Shown: positions 10,245 through 22,627 of the stretch, piece after piece
Position numbering within the stretch: position 1 is the stretch's first letter
Layout: each line of letters starts with the position of its first letter
Assembly: GCA_031841125.1 (NCBI GenBank)
Contig: CM063113.1
Coordinates: 22,217,312 to 22,281,311 of the forward strand
DNA length: 64,000 nucleotides
Reading direction: 5' to 3'
Source of the DNA: Acanthococcus lagerstroemiae
Lineage: Eukaryota > Arthropoda > Insecta > Hemiptera > Eriococcidae
Program-made: the position numbers and the translations under genes
The notes under the pieces: model-generated
What the model was told of the DNA's origin: nothing
Database searches by the model: none
What the model saw: the letters and a program-made list of their open reading frames with translations, nothing else

Positions 10245-11240
10245 TGTTATACACGTTCGTTATATACAACGGCATTCTGCACTCGCGCAGCAGCCCAGGT
10301 TTTCGTAATGCGATCATCATTTTTGGTTTTCGAAGTGCCTGGTGAGACGCGACCGAATTTTAATACGAAAAATGACAGCGGCGCGGGCTCGCTGATGCGA
10401 AGGACCATCTGTGCTCCGGAGCGAGTCACGAACGCGTTATAAAAGTTGATTTGAAGACGTGAACATCACACGGTATGAACGGAGAGCGTCTTCGAGAGCC
10501 CACTTTCCGTCTCGCCTATATTCGCTTCGGATATTACACGAAAAATGGCGTTTTCATGGCTGTCCCGAAATTTCGAACGCAGCGCGAATCCGCGACCTCG
10601 GTCATTTTCATTGGCCGGGCTGGCGTGACTTCGAAATTTCGGCTTAAGCCGCGCGTTAATTTCATTTTCTCCCTGCGCTGTCAATCAAGAGGCATTCTTC
10701 GGTCGTGCCAACCTCGCCTCGGCTTCACAAAGCGGCAGTATTAAATTCCAAACTTCGTTAAAGAAAAGTTACGATACAGTGTGCAACGCCGTTCGCACAC
10801 ACACCCACGCATTCAGCAGCACCGAGTACGCTCTGAATGCGATATCATTCCTGGAATACATCTGCACTTGCTGTATGTAGGCCGTTACATCGGAATTTCA
10901 GCAAGCTAAATTGTCGAACGTGTAACTTCGATGTCGTACAGCCGCTTCAATCAAAGGATGATTCAGAAATGTATCAGAAAGGTACGTACGCATAACACAC
11001 GCACGCACCAGATACGTACATGGGCATCGGTACGCTCAGAAAGTCTCGACCTTCATGGAGAAGATGCAGACAAGGTCAAGGCAGAGGGCCGACAGCAAAG
11101 CTCGGCGCACACCATCGAGCACAACAACTCTGTACCGTGTACCATCCTAGAAAAGCTGCGGCGGAACGCCCGGCAGGGCTCCCCAAAATGTTGCCTTTTG
11201 CTGCTGAAAATTCTGGGTCTCCCGCTCACCATTTAAATGT
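10245..11240. other. CpG-rich unique intronic block, function unknown
   Basis: The stretch is richer in G, C and CpG than its surroundings and has none of the repeats seen elsewhere. It has open readings on both strands but no recognisable domain. It could be a conserved regulatory block or an alternative exon. A weak candidate donor (AAAG-GTACGT) lies at about 10980. Confidence 0.3.
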
Positions 11241-11925
11241 CTAGTTTGACTGAATGAGTGGTAAATTTCTTTCTCAAAATTTTCAAACTTTTGACGCATC
11301 TTATCAGTTTCCCTTCATCCCAACAAGACAACAACATGACCTCACCAGAACGTCACACCTCATGGTTACACATATCAAAGACTAAGGTATCCTTTCTAAG
11401 ACTTCATGTATGTTAAGAAACACGAACTCACGAATTATATGTCAGTCCTACATTTACAAACCCAATGAATGAATGAATACATTCAAGTACTTTTTCCAAG
11501 TCATTTCTATTATTCCTGTCAAAACTTTAAACTTTCATACCTCAGAAGTTCAACTTTTTCAGCTATATTTGTACACATAAACTTTCTCAGGAACTGCATT
11601 AACATATTTCTGCTCGTTCTATTCAGCCGTTTACTTGCAGCTAAAAAAATACGACTCTTTTTTGTACCTGCCAAGTATGTACATAATAATTTGTAGATTT
11701 ATACAACGGTAAGTTCCTGGGATTGCCTAACCGGCCCGCCGTGAAAACACACTGAATTCTTTTTAACACTTCTAGAAGAAGCGGAATAATAACTTTTCAA
11801 CGTCTCCATTAACTTCCTGTAGCTCAGAGATTCCATGTAATTTTACACTTTCTGAAGAGGGTGTTGTTGGCAGGAAATAGTGAAATACGATATTTGCGTC
11901 ACAGCGCCTTCATATTCATAATCGC
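11241..11925. other. No gene recognised
   Basis: AT-rich sequence without recognisable elements. Confidence 0.5.
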
Positions 11926-12172
11926 CCGCCTGACATTTGCCGACAGAAATCCGACAATGCCAAAACTGTCAATTCTGATATTATAATCGACACAAATGAC
12001 AATTGCTTCAGCCAATCAGAATGCTGCTATGCACTTTCTGACGCAAAAACACGGTTCTAAACCGGCAACATACTGGCGAAGCAGGCGGGGCATGCTTCCT
12101 TTGTCAGAAATTTGACGGTCCGACAGTGTCATTACTGTTGGCCGACAGAAATTTCATCAGACGGGCATATTT
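11926..12172. mobile_element. Short TIR-type element, GCCCGCCTGA ends
   Basis: GCCCGCCTGACATTTGCCGAC near the left end is mirrored by GGCCGACAGAAATTTCATCA-GACGGGC at the right. CCGACAGAAAT occurs in both arms, and CTGTCGG/CCGACAG motifs recur inside. About 247 bp, non-coding. I could not settle a target-site duplication. Confidence 0.45.
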
Positions 12173-12213
12173 CACTTTCTTTTCCACACACGACAAATTT
12201 TCAGTGGACTATT

Positions 12214-13335
12214 CAGGCGCGGATTCAAGGGGGGCACAGGAGATATCTCCTCCCACCTAACTCCAAGAAAAAGTTTAAAAAAAAGGAAGACAAAAAAGAA
12301 AGAAAAAGGAAAGGCCGAAGAGAGAAAGCTACGAGCATTAATGAACTTCCCATTATTTTTAATAAGAGACCAAATTTCTATTTTTGGTCTAGAAACTTGT
12401 CTTCAAAAAAACAGTAAATACCACTGACGGCTTGGTATGAGAATGAACGGATATTTGCCAATCGAAGCTCTGACGAATGCAAAGATGAAACTTGTCTGCC
12501 AACGTTGCACGGATTTCCTTGTTGGATTATGTTGCTTGAGTGACATTTTATCCCTCAAGCAGTCCCTGAGCGTTATTTTACATAAAAAATCAATTGATGT
12601 ATCACGAGCGTCGAATCTTGTTCGCTCCATAATTGAAGTTATGGAAGTCAAACATCAGGAAGCGACAGGAGATTTTAATACCCTTTTTACTCGAATAACA
12701 GCAACGGGTGAAAAATGAGGGATTGAAATAACAAAACCTCGTACTTGCGGTCGCACAGACATTGAAGAATATTATCGAATTTCAATAAACATGCCTCCAC
12801 TAGATCAAGTTATTCAAAACTTGATGGAGCGATTTTCCACAGAAACATTAGACTCCTTCAACTTATCTAACTTGATAGTTGATACCTAAAAAAATAACTG
12901 AATTCGAAAGTAGCGAAATTCTTTTTTTTGGTTTCTATGCTTGCTGGGCGATTTGGAAGACTATCAAATCTGCCTACAAACAACTTCGCCACTGATGGCA
13001 GAATTAGATAGTCGGAAAAACCACCGCATGAGAATGGATGAGGCTGAACTCGAGTCAGATGCAATTGATGCTCTCAAATCATGCGAGGAAGACATCTACC
13101 CAACAATTTCAAAACTGCTTTAAATTTTATGCACTCTGCCAGTAACAAACGCTTCTGCAGAAAGATCGTTTTCTCCTCTGAAGCTTCTCAAAACGTGGCT
13201 ACAGACCACAATGCTCGAAGGACGACTCACAGGACTTGCTTTATTAAACTGTCACTATGATTAGAATATAAAACCCAAAAATGTAGTTGAACGTTTTTCT
13301 AAATTGTATAAAAATAATAAATGGGGCGTAACACG
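12214..13335 (+). pseudogene. hAT transposase relic (ZMYM-like/DUF4371 type)
   Basis: A hAT-like left end (CAGGCGCGGATTCAAGG at 12214, followed by the palindrome AGGAGATATCTCCT) precedes the coding relic. From 12437 the reading includes KLVCQRCTDFLVGLC and EVKHQEATGDFNTLF, passes one in-frame TGA (12716-12718), and continues as TDIEEYYRISINMPPLDQVI and NLMERFS. After several breaks comes EEDIYPTISKLL, a stop, then LPVTNASAERSFSPLKLLK and GRLTGLALLNCHYD. The last part is the hAT C-terminal dimerisation domain (P-V-T-x-A-x-x-E-R-x-F-S-x-L-x-x-L-K). Few stops over about 800 bp suggest moderate age. No right end was found before the next element at 13425. Confidence 0.85.
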
Positions 13336-13424
13336 TTATGAGAAAATTTGTTCATATAATTAAAATTATTGTCTTCTATTTCATTAATAAGACCCTCTTA
13401 GCTATCAATTGACTGAAGTTTAAA

Positions 13425-14388
13425 TGAGGAGCGATTTTCCAAAACGGACTCTGTCCACTTTTGCATTTTTTACAGGAGGCGATAAAAACTTGGTACACGG
13501 AGTTAGGTGATTTAAAAATCTTGGGCGACGGATTGGTTGCCTAGTAGAACACTTACTGGAATACCTCTCGTTCAAACATTTCGTTTTTGTTGCGCCATGT
13601 GTTCGTGAATGCGTCACAAAGTTGGGTCTTACCTAGACGGAGGCCGTTTTGGAATGATTTTTTATGCCGAATTCGGAAACAGAATGTTAAGTGAATGTTT
13701 AAAAATCATTTCAAAACGGCCTGTATCTTTCTGAAAAGAGCCTCGAACATAATGGAATGCTGTAAAATTGATTATTCAGCAAAATCGAAGTAAAAATCCA
13801 CTAAATTGATGTTTTATGAAATATCAAAAAATTAGTAAAATTTAAATTTTATGTTTAAAAAAGTATCAAAGTACAGGCAAAAATAAAATAAATTACTCGC
13901 GACGTCGTTTCTTCGAGGTGGCATCACGCTTTTCAACATTTTGTCTTTTAATGGATGCCTTCTTTGCTGCTGGTGTTTCTGTAAGTTCAGGTTCTACAGC
14001 AACTTTTGGTTTTGCAACAGCTTTTCGTTGTGACGTCGGTTTTTCCGAAGGGTTTTATGCAGTACTTTTTCGAGGAGAATCCTTGGGTTCAACGATTTTG
14101 GTTTTTTATATTATGATGATGGTTTTAAATCGATAGCCCAAGTCAGATCGTCTTTCCTCGCAGATGGTTTATTCAATTCAGTATGATAAAAGTTTTTTTG
14201 GATTAGGGCCATTTTGGAACAACTTTTTTTAAATGTGAAATTCTTGTGGCTTTCTATAGAGGTTCAAACGCTGCAAATAGGTAGTTTGATGATGCAGGTA
14301 TTTGCCTGACAGTATCCACCACCAGATGGCGCCAAAAAACGAGATTCGAAAAAAATGGACCTAGTCCGGTTTGGAAAATCGCTCCTCA
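13425..14388. mobile_element. 964-bp TIR element, TGAGGAGCGATTTTCCAAA ends
   Basis: The left end is TGAGGAGCGATTTTCCAAAA and the right end reads as its inverse, with CGGACT and GTCCA also mirrored. On the minus strand, 14110-13890 holds a Lys/Arg-rich reading ending KKRRRE and a stop, with KPTSQRKAVAKPKV upstream. This looks like the basic tail of a mobile-element protein. No catalytic domain remains. A diverged relative of the right end lies at about 31990-32080. No clear TSD. Confidence 0.65.
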
Positions 14389-16153
14389 AATGAATGACAA
14401 AGAAGTTCCGGTCGCAATCTCACCAATGTAATACAAATATCAAAACACAAATACACAGGGACTTCAAATTAAAGGAAAATTGCTGTAAATATGGTAAGAG
14501 TATATCATATTCATTGCCCAATATTTGAAAAAATTTCATTATTGCCCCTTTCCCTTCTAAGGTATCACTTCAAGTTGTCCCCCCAGTAATGACTTTCTGG
14601 AACCTCTTCTTGCATTTTGTTCAACAGAAATCCGAAAAATGTTATTTTAATGATCACAAGTTGATTTCTGTAAACTAGAAGCATAACAGAATACGAGATT
14701 TTAACCCAAATCATCACAGCATTCACAGCTCTATGGACTGGTAAATTGAAGATGAGTAGCAACTATTGTGTTGTGACAGATGAGACTTTGTCTGCACATT
14801 TTTTAATTTCAAAATTCGTTCTTTTGGATAGATTCCTTTTGGCCAAAATACGCGTAGCAACCTAGGTTAGATTTATTTTCTTCTTTCTTTCTCGAGTAAT
14901 TATGTTTTAGCCGTTTGACCATCTAAATTGCTCGAAATCGCGGGCGGACTGTATACATGTACGTTTCGTTCTCCATGCGTGAAATCGAACGTCAAGATGA
15001 TTACATTCAATTTTTCGAGTATTTTTCACATGTTCCATTTTATTGACGTAATGGGCGGTTAAAGTTTTCGGTTCTACATGGCTAAATGAACGATGGCTTG
15101 CCTGAAAATGTGAGTGCAGGCAAACGAATTGACGCGTTTGTGGGCAAGATTCATGATGCAGTTACTCAGTTGTTGCGACCTGAGGATCATGCTGATGAAC
15201 GAAGGTTGAGCAGAGCAATTTTTGGCTCATCTCATTAGTGAAACACAAACATATTTCAAATTTCAGCCGTCACAGATTAAATTACTTTCTAATTTTACAG
15301 TCTAATGCTCCTGCCGAGTTTTCTTATGTCAATATTAGATTAATTTTCAATTCTGTACTGACCCAGCATATTCAGTATTTTGTTTGTATTTGTGAGCAGG
15401 AGGGCGAACAGGGTTCTGCAGACTCGAGAACACCTTCTTTTTCCCAGGATGTTTCGCTGATGTCCACATACTGTAACCCAATAGGTTTCTTATTACTGTT
15501 TTTTTCAATTTTCCTTCTTTTGTTCAACTTTTTCCATCTTCCTTTTTCCTCATTCTTTTTACAAGTTCTGTGACTGTTCTGCACGATGCTTCTAGTTACA
15601 GGGATTCAATTTAGCTCGTTTTTTCAGTACAGATTTGAAACTATTTCATTAGAGTGTTGTATACGAATCAACATTTTAAGGTTTTTATACAACAATGTGC
15701 AGTTTGGCAGTCTATCCGGGACTTATTTTAGCCAACCTGACACCAGTTTCTTTTCGGTTGCATGCTAATGCTGATTACAATAGCTGCAGGAACTCTGCAT
15801 TCACTCATTCTACCATGTCGCAATACGACTCATTATAATCTGCAATGCTTCAAATATTCAGGTATCAACTCTTGATCGTCACAGGAACATTTACGCGAAT
15901 CCTACTTCGGAAAATGTAAGATCAAGTCGGATTCCTCATAGAAAAAACACAGGCTATTCAAACATTAATGTGACGTACATATTTCGTGTTTTCCTCCCTG
16001 CGCTTATGTAGTTTTCGGCCCTCCTCTAAAAAATTGGCGCTCTATGACTCCGTACACTGTCTCCTATCAGATACAATTTTTTCCGCCCATTTCATCTTTT
16101 GAATACTGCGAAAAAAATCACGTGTTAAAATATTAATCTGACTCACTGTGTGA
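14389..16153. other. No gene recognised
   Basis: AT-rich; a pyrimidine-rich tract (15485-15570) generates the longest open readings here. Nothing codes convincingly. Confidence 0.5.
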
Positions 16154-16448
16154 GTCCACACGAGGATGATTTGCGTGCTCTACTTGGATGATCAGCTTGG
16201 GTTGACCAGCCGTGAATGAAAATCTGTCCATGTCCACACTTGTTCAGCTCTTTGCATTCAGCCACACTTTCAAGAAAATGGCAGAATAATGCTGAATGAA
16301 TATTGAAAACATCCACACTGTTTATCATCTTTTGAACAGACCTATATCAGGTCGATCAAAGATGAAAGACTGATTGTGGCTGTTCGGCTCCAATTAGCTG
16401 ATCATCTCAACGTCCACACTAACTTCCGCTGATCGTCTTCGTGTGGAC
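16154..16448. mobile_element. 295-bp MITE with GTCCACACGARGAYGAT ends
   Basis: GTCCACACGAGGATGAT at 16154-16170 is mirrored by ATCGTCTTCGTGTGGAC at 16432-16448. CCACAC motifs and GATCA/TGATC blocks recur internally in both orientations. It is non-coding and the TSD is unclear. Confidence 0.65.
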
Positions 16449-16728
16449 CCAACTTTAAGGGAACGTACGAAATAAATCTACTCTCATTTGGAATAAAAAC
16501 AGTTCCATCGGAATTTAACAGCACGTTTGATCAAATTCCATGAGGCTGTCTGCAAACGCTTGTCGGTGGATATATCTGGTGGACAAGGGGTCGTAAGACC
16601 GATAACCTTCAAACAAATTAATAAATAAATAAACAGAAACAAGAAGTCATGCTATCTGGCATGTGGAGCAATTGCTCCGCGCTTCATACGGGTTTGGTGC
16701 CAATGCTGGTGAAAGACAAAAGTTTCAA

Positions 16729-16791
16729 TATCTGTCAAAAGGGTGCTTGACATATGGGAATCCCATATGTCAAGCGCCCTTTTGACAGATA
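16729..16791. repeat. 63-bp near-perfect palindrome
   Basis: The arms at 16729-16759 and 16761-16791 are each 31 bp with one central base and one mismatch. The core is CTTGACATATGGGA-A-TCCCATATGTCAAG. It would extrude a very stable cruciform or fold into a loop-less hairpin. It is not flanked by a recognisable element. Confidence 0.9.
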
Positions 16792-17340
16792 ACTCCTCGT
16801 ATATGAAACCAAACATCCTACTGGTAAAATGACGCCGATCATTGTGACCAAAGATATACTGTCGTTGGATCCACTTTTGCAAACGCTACCACAAACCTTC
16901 TTCGTCGAATCACTATCGCGCGCCGTGCCCTGTAGGGCCAAGGAGCAACTAGAGAAGAATGCAGAGGGAAGATAAGAGAGCCGCCAGTCTCAGAGACTCA
17001 TAGCTCAAGACTGGGTGATACGTAGATTCGTACACGCATCGACACTCATCCCTCACTGAACAAAAAAAGTAGTGTTCAAACTTTGTAAAACGCCTAGGTC
17101 CATATTAGATACAAGTTAAGGTACTAAACGATAATGCTGCAATACTCCGAGATCCGTTCAAGTTTGAGAAAGAGAAAAAGCACAGCTTCCGCAACCTGTT
17201 TCCGTGCACAATGATAAAGCCACTGGCTATTCTATCTCACTCTACTCTCCTCCGCGAAACTTCCTAGCTGCAGCGTAATACTCCGTATTTTCAACTCTTT
17301 CATAATCTACCCCCCCCCCCGGTTATTGTACAGTCTTTAC
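16792..17340. other. No gene recognised
   Basis: Unique-looking sequence with a poly-C run at about 17311-17321. No feature supported. Confidence 0.5.
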
Positions 17341-17652
17341 TTATTCAGGGTGTCTACCGGGTCCAAATTTTCCAATTTCTTGACTTTTCCTAGACCTTTT
17401 CTCACTTTTTTCATAACCGTTTTACACACATACAACAATTATCTTATTCGTAGAACCTTACCAAGATGGGGGGGGGGGGCCTCACAATAAATGAATGCTA
17501 GAAATGCAAAGTATGCTAAGTGCCAAAAATCAAATTTCACAGGAGCGGAAAAAACAAATTTGCAGTGCATATAACGCAATCTGATAACGTCGTGTTGTTC
17601 AGCGTAGACTTGGATAGCACTTTGCATGGTTTGCCTGAAAATAAGGTTATGG

Positions 17653-17805
17653 AAGTGGCGTAGCGTGGGGGGGGGCACGTACCCCAGTATTTTTACATAG
17701 TCCTTTAATATCGGCGACTTTTAGAAAATACCTCAATTTTCGACTTTTTCTCCCTTGAAAACCTTATTGTGTCCCCCCTTTGGGAAACCCCTAGCTACGC
17801 CACTG
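17653..17805. mobile_element. 153-bp hAT-type MITE, 8-bp TSD GGTTATGG
   Basis: The left end is AAGTGGCGTAGC (first C mutated to A) and the right end is GCTACGCCACTG. GGTTATGG flanks it at 17645-17652 and 17806-17813. Poly-G and poly-C blocks sit just inside the termini. An 8-bp duplication with a CAGTGGCG end is characteristic of hAT. It is nested in the 17346-18976 element. Confidence 0.93.
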
Positions 17806-17927
17806 GGTTATGGAGTTACAGACTACGAAATCTTCTGGTGGAAATATGAACCTCTTTGAATAGTGTTCCGAAACTTCACTGAAAAATACTATGAAACAGG
17901 ATATTATGTAATCATCTGAAAATAATT

Positions 17928-18775
17928 AAGGTAAAGTGACCTAATTCCACCTAGTGCCTAATTCCAACCACTTTCAATATATGGTCTGTTGATGACGCTA
18001 CCTAGCATGCGTTTGGGGAACTACGTTTCTTAAAGTGACAAACGATGACGTACAACACGTCGGGAGTCGCAAGCCAAATAGAAAAAGAATTATCAACAAA
18101 GAATTATTTCGTAAAATTGCGACTTCCAAAGTGTATTTTCAGAAAAATTTCGAGTGAATTTTTTTGAAGGTGTTTCTCGTTAAATGGGGTGAATACATAT
18201 ATTGATATATTATATTTGCGGTATTAATTTGTAAAAGCTGATCACAAAAGAACTATTTATTTCATCATTTTTAAAACTCAGAGGAGGTCCTAATTCCATC
18301 TACCAACAAATGTGTAATTACGCGTCTTCCGTCGATAGCGAAGATTTTAAGTCGTTAAATTCTAATTATGATGAAGAATGTTGAAATTCTGTTGTTGTTT
18401 TTTACTAAATTTTGTTTTTTACTAAGCTCAAAAATGCTCATACGTGGCATGTGATACTTTGATAATGAGTGAAGAGTTTATTACTTTTGTATTTAACAAA
18501 TAAACATTGTTTTTTTTTTTGAGATTTACAACGATTCTTTTTAAATTAAATTGGGAGGATGGAATTAGGCACCCCATTTTGAAAATTGACTATATTTCTC
18601 ATCACACTAGAATTCAAATATTGTTTTCTGAGGAAGGTATTTTGGCAAGGTATCATAGTAAATGTATCTTCAATAGTAACTTTATCACCTTGTATTGCAA
18701 ACTTTCAAAAAATCACACTTCAAATACAAAAAAAATTTTTGAAAAAAAGTGGTTGGAATTAGGTCGCCTTACCTT
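17928..18775. mobile_element. 848-bp nested TIR element, AAGGTAAAGTGACCTAATTCC ends
   Basis: AAGGTAAAGTGACCTAATTCC at the left is mirrored by GGAATTAGGTCGCCTTACCTT at the right. CCTAATTCCA motifs recur internally at about 17960, 18290 and 18560, the last inverted. It is AT-rich without a transposase. It sits inside the 17346-18976 element; no clean TSD was identified. Confidence 0.75.
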
Positions 18776-18985
18776 ACGTTACTTTAAATTTACTTGTAAT
18801 TTTAAAAAAAAAATTCGTGATACCTAATAATTTTGAGGAAACTTAAATGAAAAATTTATGACTTTTCATGACCACTATTCAAAATACTTGACTTTTCCTT
18901 TACTTCCTTGACTTTCTTTGACCACTCTCCAAAATACTTGACTTTTCCTTGACTTCCTTGACCGGTAGACATCCTGTTATTAATA

Positions 18986-19487
18986 CAAGGTGTCTACAGA
19001 AATTGAAAAGTAAAAGTGAAGTACTTTTTCAAGACCCTTTGCAGGACCGTAGCCGACACATTTTCCACCTTTTCCTCAAGCGTGCAAATCTTTTTTTTTG
19101 TTTCCGATTGTTTTATACCCTTTACCACTCACTCCTGTTTGCTCTCTCCACTTCCCTCCTCCTTGTGAATATAGATCCTGCGATACACTTTTTAATGACC
19201 AATCATAGGAATGACAAAAAATTCATTTTCAAGCATTAAAAACAAATTTATTATCTGTAAAATAAATTTACAATGACTTGAAATTTTTGGAAGAAAACTA
19301 AAAGGAACAAATAACTTAGAAGAGGATTTTTAAATTGAAGTTTTAGACACGTGTGGTTTTGAAAATATTAACGAAAATGAAGAACTTTTCAATTTTTTTT
19401 TTTAAATTTTAGCACTTTTTAGGACTTTTAGAACCTACTTTCGAAATTCAGAACTTGAAGGACTTTTCAGCACCTGTAGACACCCTG
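18986..19487. mobile_element. 502-bp MITE, CARGGTGTCTACAG ends, 5-bp TSD TAATA
   Basis: CAAGGTGTCTACAG at the left and CTGTAGACACCCTG at the right are inverted repeats. TAATA flanks at 18981-18985 and 19488-19492. It abuts the TTATT duplication of the preceding element, sharing base 18981, so two relatives inserted side by side. Non-coding. Confidence 0.93.
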
Positions 19488-19492
19488 TAATA

Positions 19493-20465
19493 ACAATATC
19501 GCCTACCAACAGGTGAGCATCAAGACTTCAAGTTGTGGATGATTGCTCATTGAAGATGATACCTAGGTACTTTTCTACATATATAGTTTCAAATTTGTTT
19601 TTTTTTTGCAGGATCACTTTTTTTTTTTTTAAATTATATAAATTCCTCAGTTGATCGAGGATTCCTACTAGTCACGATTTTTTGTTGCTCTGTTGTGTGC
19701 GGATACTGGTATCACCGATGTACGTGTATTTCTAAAACATCAACCGATTGATCCAGGGCTGACTCTTTCGCACAATCACGAAATACTGACCAATTGAAAC
19801 CACCTCAAATTGCCGGCTCGAGATGCGAACTTCGCGAATACGAAAATAGAATGCGCGGGGACCTATTCCTTATTTATCTGCCATAAATCAGCACCTCGTT
19901 TTAAACAATATTCACAAAACGCGAACGCCGAATCGATCTGCAATCATTTTTTTTTTCGTCATTCGGAGCCAACACCACAACAGCCCAAGATAACCGAAGG
20001 CCGCGGCCGAAATTAAGATAAACCGAAAAATGATTCAACACTCGCGTGTTCTATTCGTCTTCAATTGGCAATTAAACGCGCGCGTTATTTTGATCGTCAG
20101 CTAAAAAAAGCGGTCACATCACACAGGGCAGGGTGCGCGTGCATACACTATTTATTGTTCGACAGTCAAGACATTTGTTTTAGAATCGACCCGATTCATT
20201 GTCAATTAATTTTAACCGAGATGTTGACCTCCGCACAGCTAGTCGGTTCAATTATCCTCACTCGCTGCATACAAAGCATCTTCATCGTAATAATCACGCC
20301 GATCTAAACACAAGAGTGCGGCTGAAAAGTAAATTTGAAGGTACAAGACCACATGGGTGATAGAGACCCTTTTTCAAAAACATACAGGCATCTTCGCCCG
20401 CTGATCGAAACTTACGTTTTAAAAGCCTTTTCAATGGTTAATGGTTACAGTTACAGTTCATGAAT
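19493..20465. other. Unique intronic block, no gene recognised
   Basis: Poly-T runs lie near 19600-19630. From about 19800 to 20330 the sequence is richer in CpG and free of the repeats seen elsewhere. No domain or splice-flanked exon was recognised. Confidence 0.4.
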
Positions 20466-22627
20466 ATTAGGGTGGCACTTATTTACTCTTGGTGAAAGAA
20501 AATTTCGTATTTTCGATCTGGCCATCCTGCAGTTTGGTTCCATAGGCTGAAAAAACGTTTTCTGCGAAGTCTGGGTTAAGTCGAAAAAGGTTTGGAATTT
20601 AGGTTTCAGTCGTTGGGGGAGCATTCCTATTTTAGCCTGAAATGATTTAAATTCTCCGAACAGAGGCTGAATCAATTTCAGGGGTATCGAAAAAGGTTAA
20701 CCCGTGCCACAAGGTGGGAGAAGTTCTCATGAAGGTGGGAGAAGTTCTCATGAAAATGAACATTGATTTTTGGAACTCAAGTTTCAGTCGTCGGGGGAGC
20801 ATTCCCATTTTAGCTTGAAAATGATTTAATTTTCCGAATGGAGGCTGAATTCATTTCAGGGGTTATTTCCATCTCCCCTAAACCATTCACGCTCTACGGA
20901 GGACTAATTTCCATTTACTCCGATTTTCCTCAATTTCTACTTTTTTTACGACAAAAATTCGAGTTTTTGGGTCGCTGAATCCGTTTTTGGGGTTATTTCT
21001 CCTTTCCTCTATCCTTGAGACTCCACGGGAGCTAATCTTCAATTACTCCGACTTCCCTGGAATATAAACTTTTTAGTGTCGCTGAATCTGTTTCCAGGAT
21101 TATTTCCGCTCTCCTCTTCGCCCTTGAGTCTCCAAGGGAATTGATCCCATTTCCTCAACAGTTGAATCCTCTATGTAATTAGGATTTTGATTCCTTGAAT
21201 TCATTTTCAAATTTGTGTCATTCCTCTGCCATATCTTTTTAGGGTTCCCACATAAGGGTAACCTGCGACTAATTATTAAATTTTAAAATTCTTTAAGCAC
21301 AGTGAATGTGTAGGGGTTTGTGGGTTGCTGACTTGAAAATGAAGAAGGTGTATCATATTGCACATTATATATTAGCACACCATACCTAATGCATTTTACT
21401 CATCTTGTATACGAAATTAATCATTAATAGAACAAGATTTGGGATATGCAGTTAAATTTTGCTCTTCGAGGTCACACTGGTTGTGAGAATACCGAATTTG
21501 AAAAATCGATGTTAATTTCCATAATAACTTCATTCCCTTGCAACGTAAGTTAACCTTTTCTGATTTTCCTCAAATTTTGCTTAAAATATTTTATCAACTC
21601 ATGGAATCTCTCCACGGGATGATCCACTAAAAAAAAAATCAGAAGTCGCGAGTAAAGACCACATTCGTGCATGCTAATTTCAGTAACAGGGTGTCTCCCA
21701 AATACGAATTTTCCACTAGTATGACTTTTGTATGACCTTTTTTCGGACTATTTTCATGTCTGAACAAAAGAATCCAATAATATCCAAAAGTCTGGATCCC
21801 GAGACCGAGCCAACAGTTTAGAAGATAATAATACCTTTGGTACTTCTTTAAAACCGTCAATTTTTATGTTTCATAAATTTAAGTTATACTCAAAATTTCG
21901 ATTTCATCTGGTAAACGTTTTCACTAGTGGAACTAAATTTAGACAGGGCCTTTTCCCTTAAGTATTGACGTAACTCCCCCTAGGTTTAAACGATCCAGAA
22001 TCCTCTTCAGGTTTACAAATTTACGTCAAATAGCAGAGGAGACAGAAGAAAGGAACTCAGAAACGGATTCAGATATTCAGAAAACACAACTGACAACGCA
22101 ATTCGGAAATTCGATTAATTGAAGATCAGCTTCCGGTAGTGGAGTCTCAAGGGTAGATGAGAGGGGGGAAATGACCCTTAAAACGGATTCAGCGACCAGA
22201 AAAATTGTATTAAAGAACTTGAAAATCGGGGAAACTAAAGTAATTGAAAATTTCCCCTCCCCCGTGGAAACTCAAGAAAGTACACTAAAAAAGAAAAAAC
22301 TCCTGAAACATGAAACAAGACTCATCCCCCACGCCAACAAAAAAAAAATTCTAAACGAAAATCACTTCTATGCTCATATGAGAAGCCTCCCTCCGCAACT
22401 GAAACTCAAATCCCAAAAATTAATGGTAATTTCCATAAGAACTTCTCCCCCTTTGCGGCATTGGTTAACCTTTCTTTAAGAACTTCTCCCCCTTTGCGGC
22501 ATTGGTTAACCTTTCTTGATTTTGCTCACACTTAGCAGATTTTTGATCTTCAAATAGTTGGAACCGATCTAGGGAGTGGCCTATTAGGTAATTAGAATCA
22601 GGAATCGGAAACAAAGGCCACCCTAAT
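20466..22627. mobile_element. 2.16-kb foldback element with tandem-repeat arms
   Basis: ATTAGGGTGGC opens the left end and GCCACCCTAAT closes the right. The left arm is made of degenerate units of about 120 bp containing ATTTCCATTTACTCCGATTTTC-like, TCGCTGAATCCGTTT-like and GAGGCTCCACAGGG-like blocks. The right arm carries the same blocks in reverse (GGATTCAGCGAC, CTCAAG-GTAGATGAG). AAGGTGGGAGAAGTTCTCATG is doubled in the left arm, and AAGAACTTCTCCCCCTTTGC is doubled in the right (22435-22516). No protein remains. Confidence 0.75.
21687..21860 (+). mobile_element. 5' end of a CAGGGTGTCT element nested in the foldback
   Basis: CAGGGTGTCTCCCAAATACG followed by TTTTCCACTAGTATGAC matches the body of the element at 50195-50448. 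No matching right end is present, so it is truncated or broken. The right limit is approximate. Confidence 0.55.

Larger units (their letters stand above)
17346..18976. mobile_element. 1631-bp TIR element, CAGGGTGTCTACC ends, TSD TTATT
   Basis: It opens with CAGGGTGTCTACCGGG (17346) and closes with GGTAGACATCCTG (18976). The direct repeat TTATT flanks it at 17341-17345 and 18977-18981. Both arms contain TTGACTTTTCC-like repeats. Its length is mostly due to two later insertions (17653-17805 and 17928-18775). No transposase is present. Confidence 0.9.

Noticed and set aside
10931..10990. A possible first coding exon with an AAAG-GTACGT donor on the plus strand
   Set aside because: The donor is weak and no acceptor or homology supports it.
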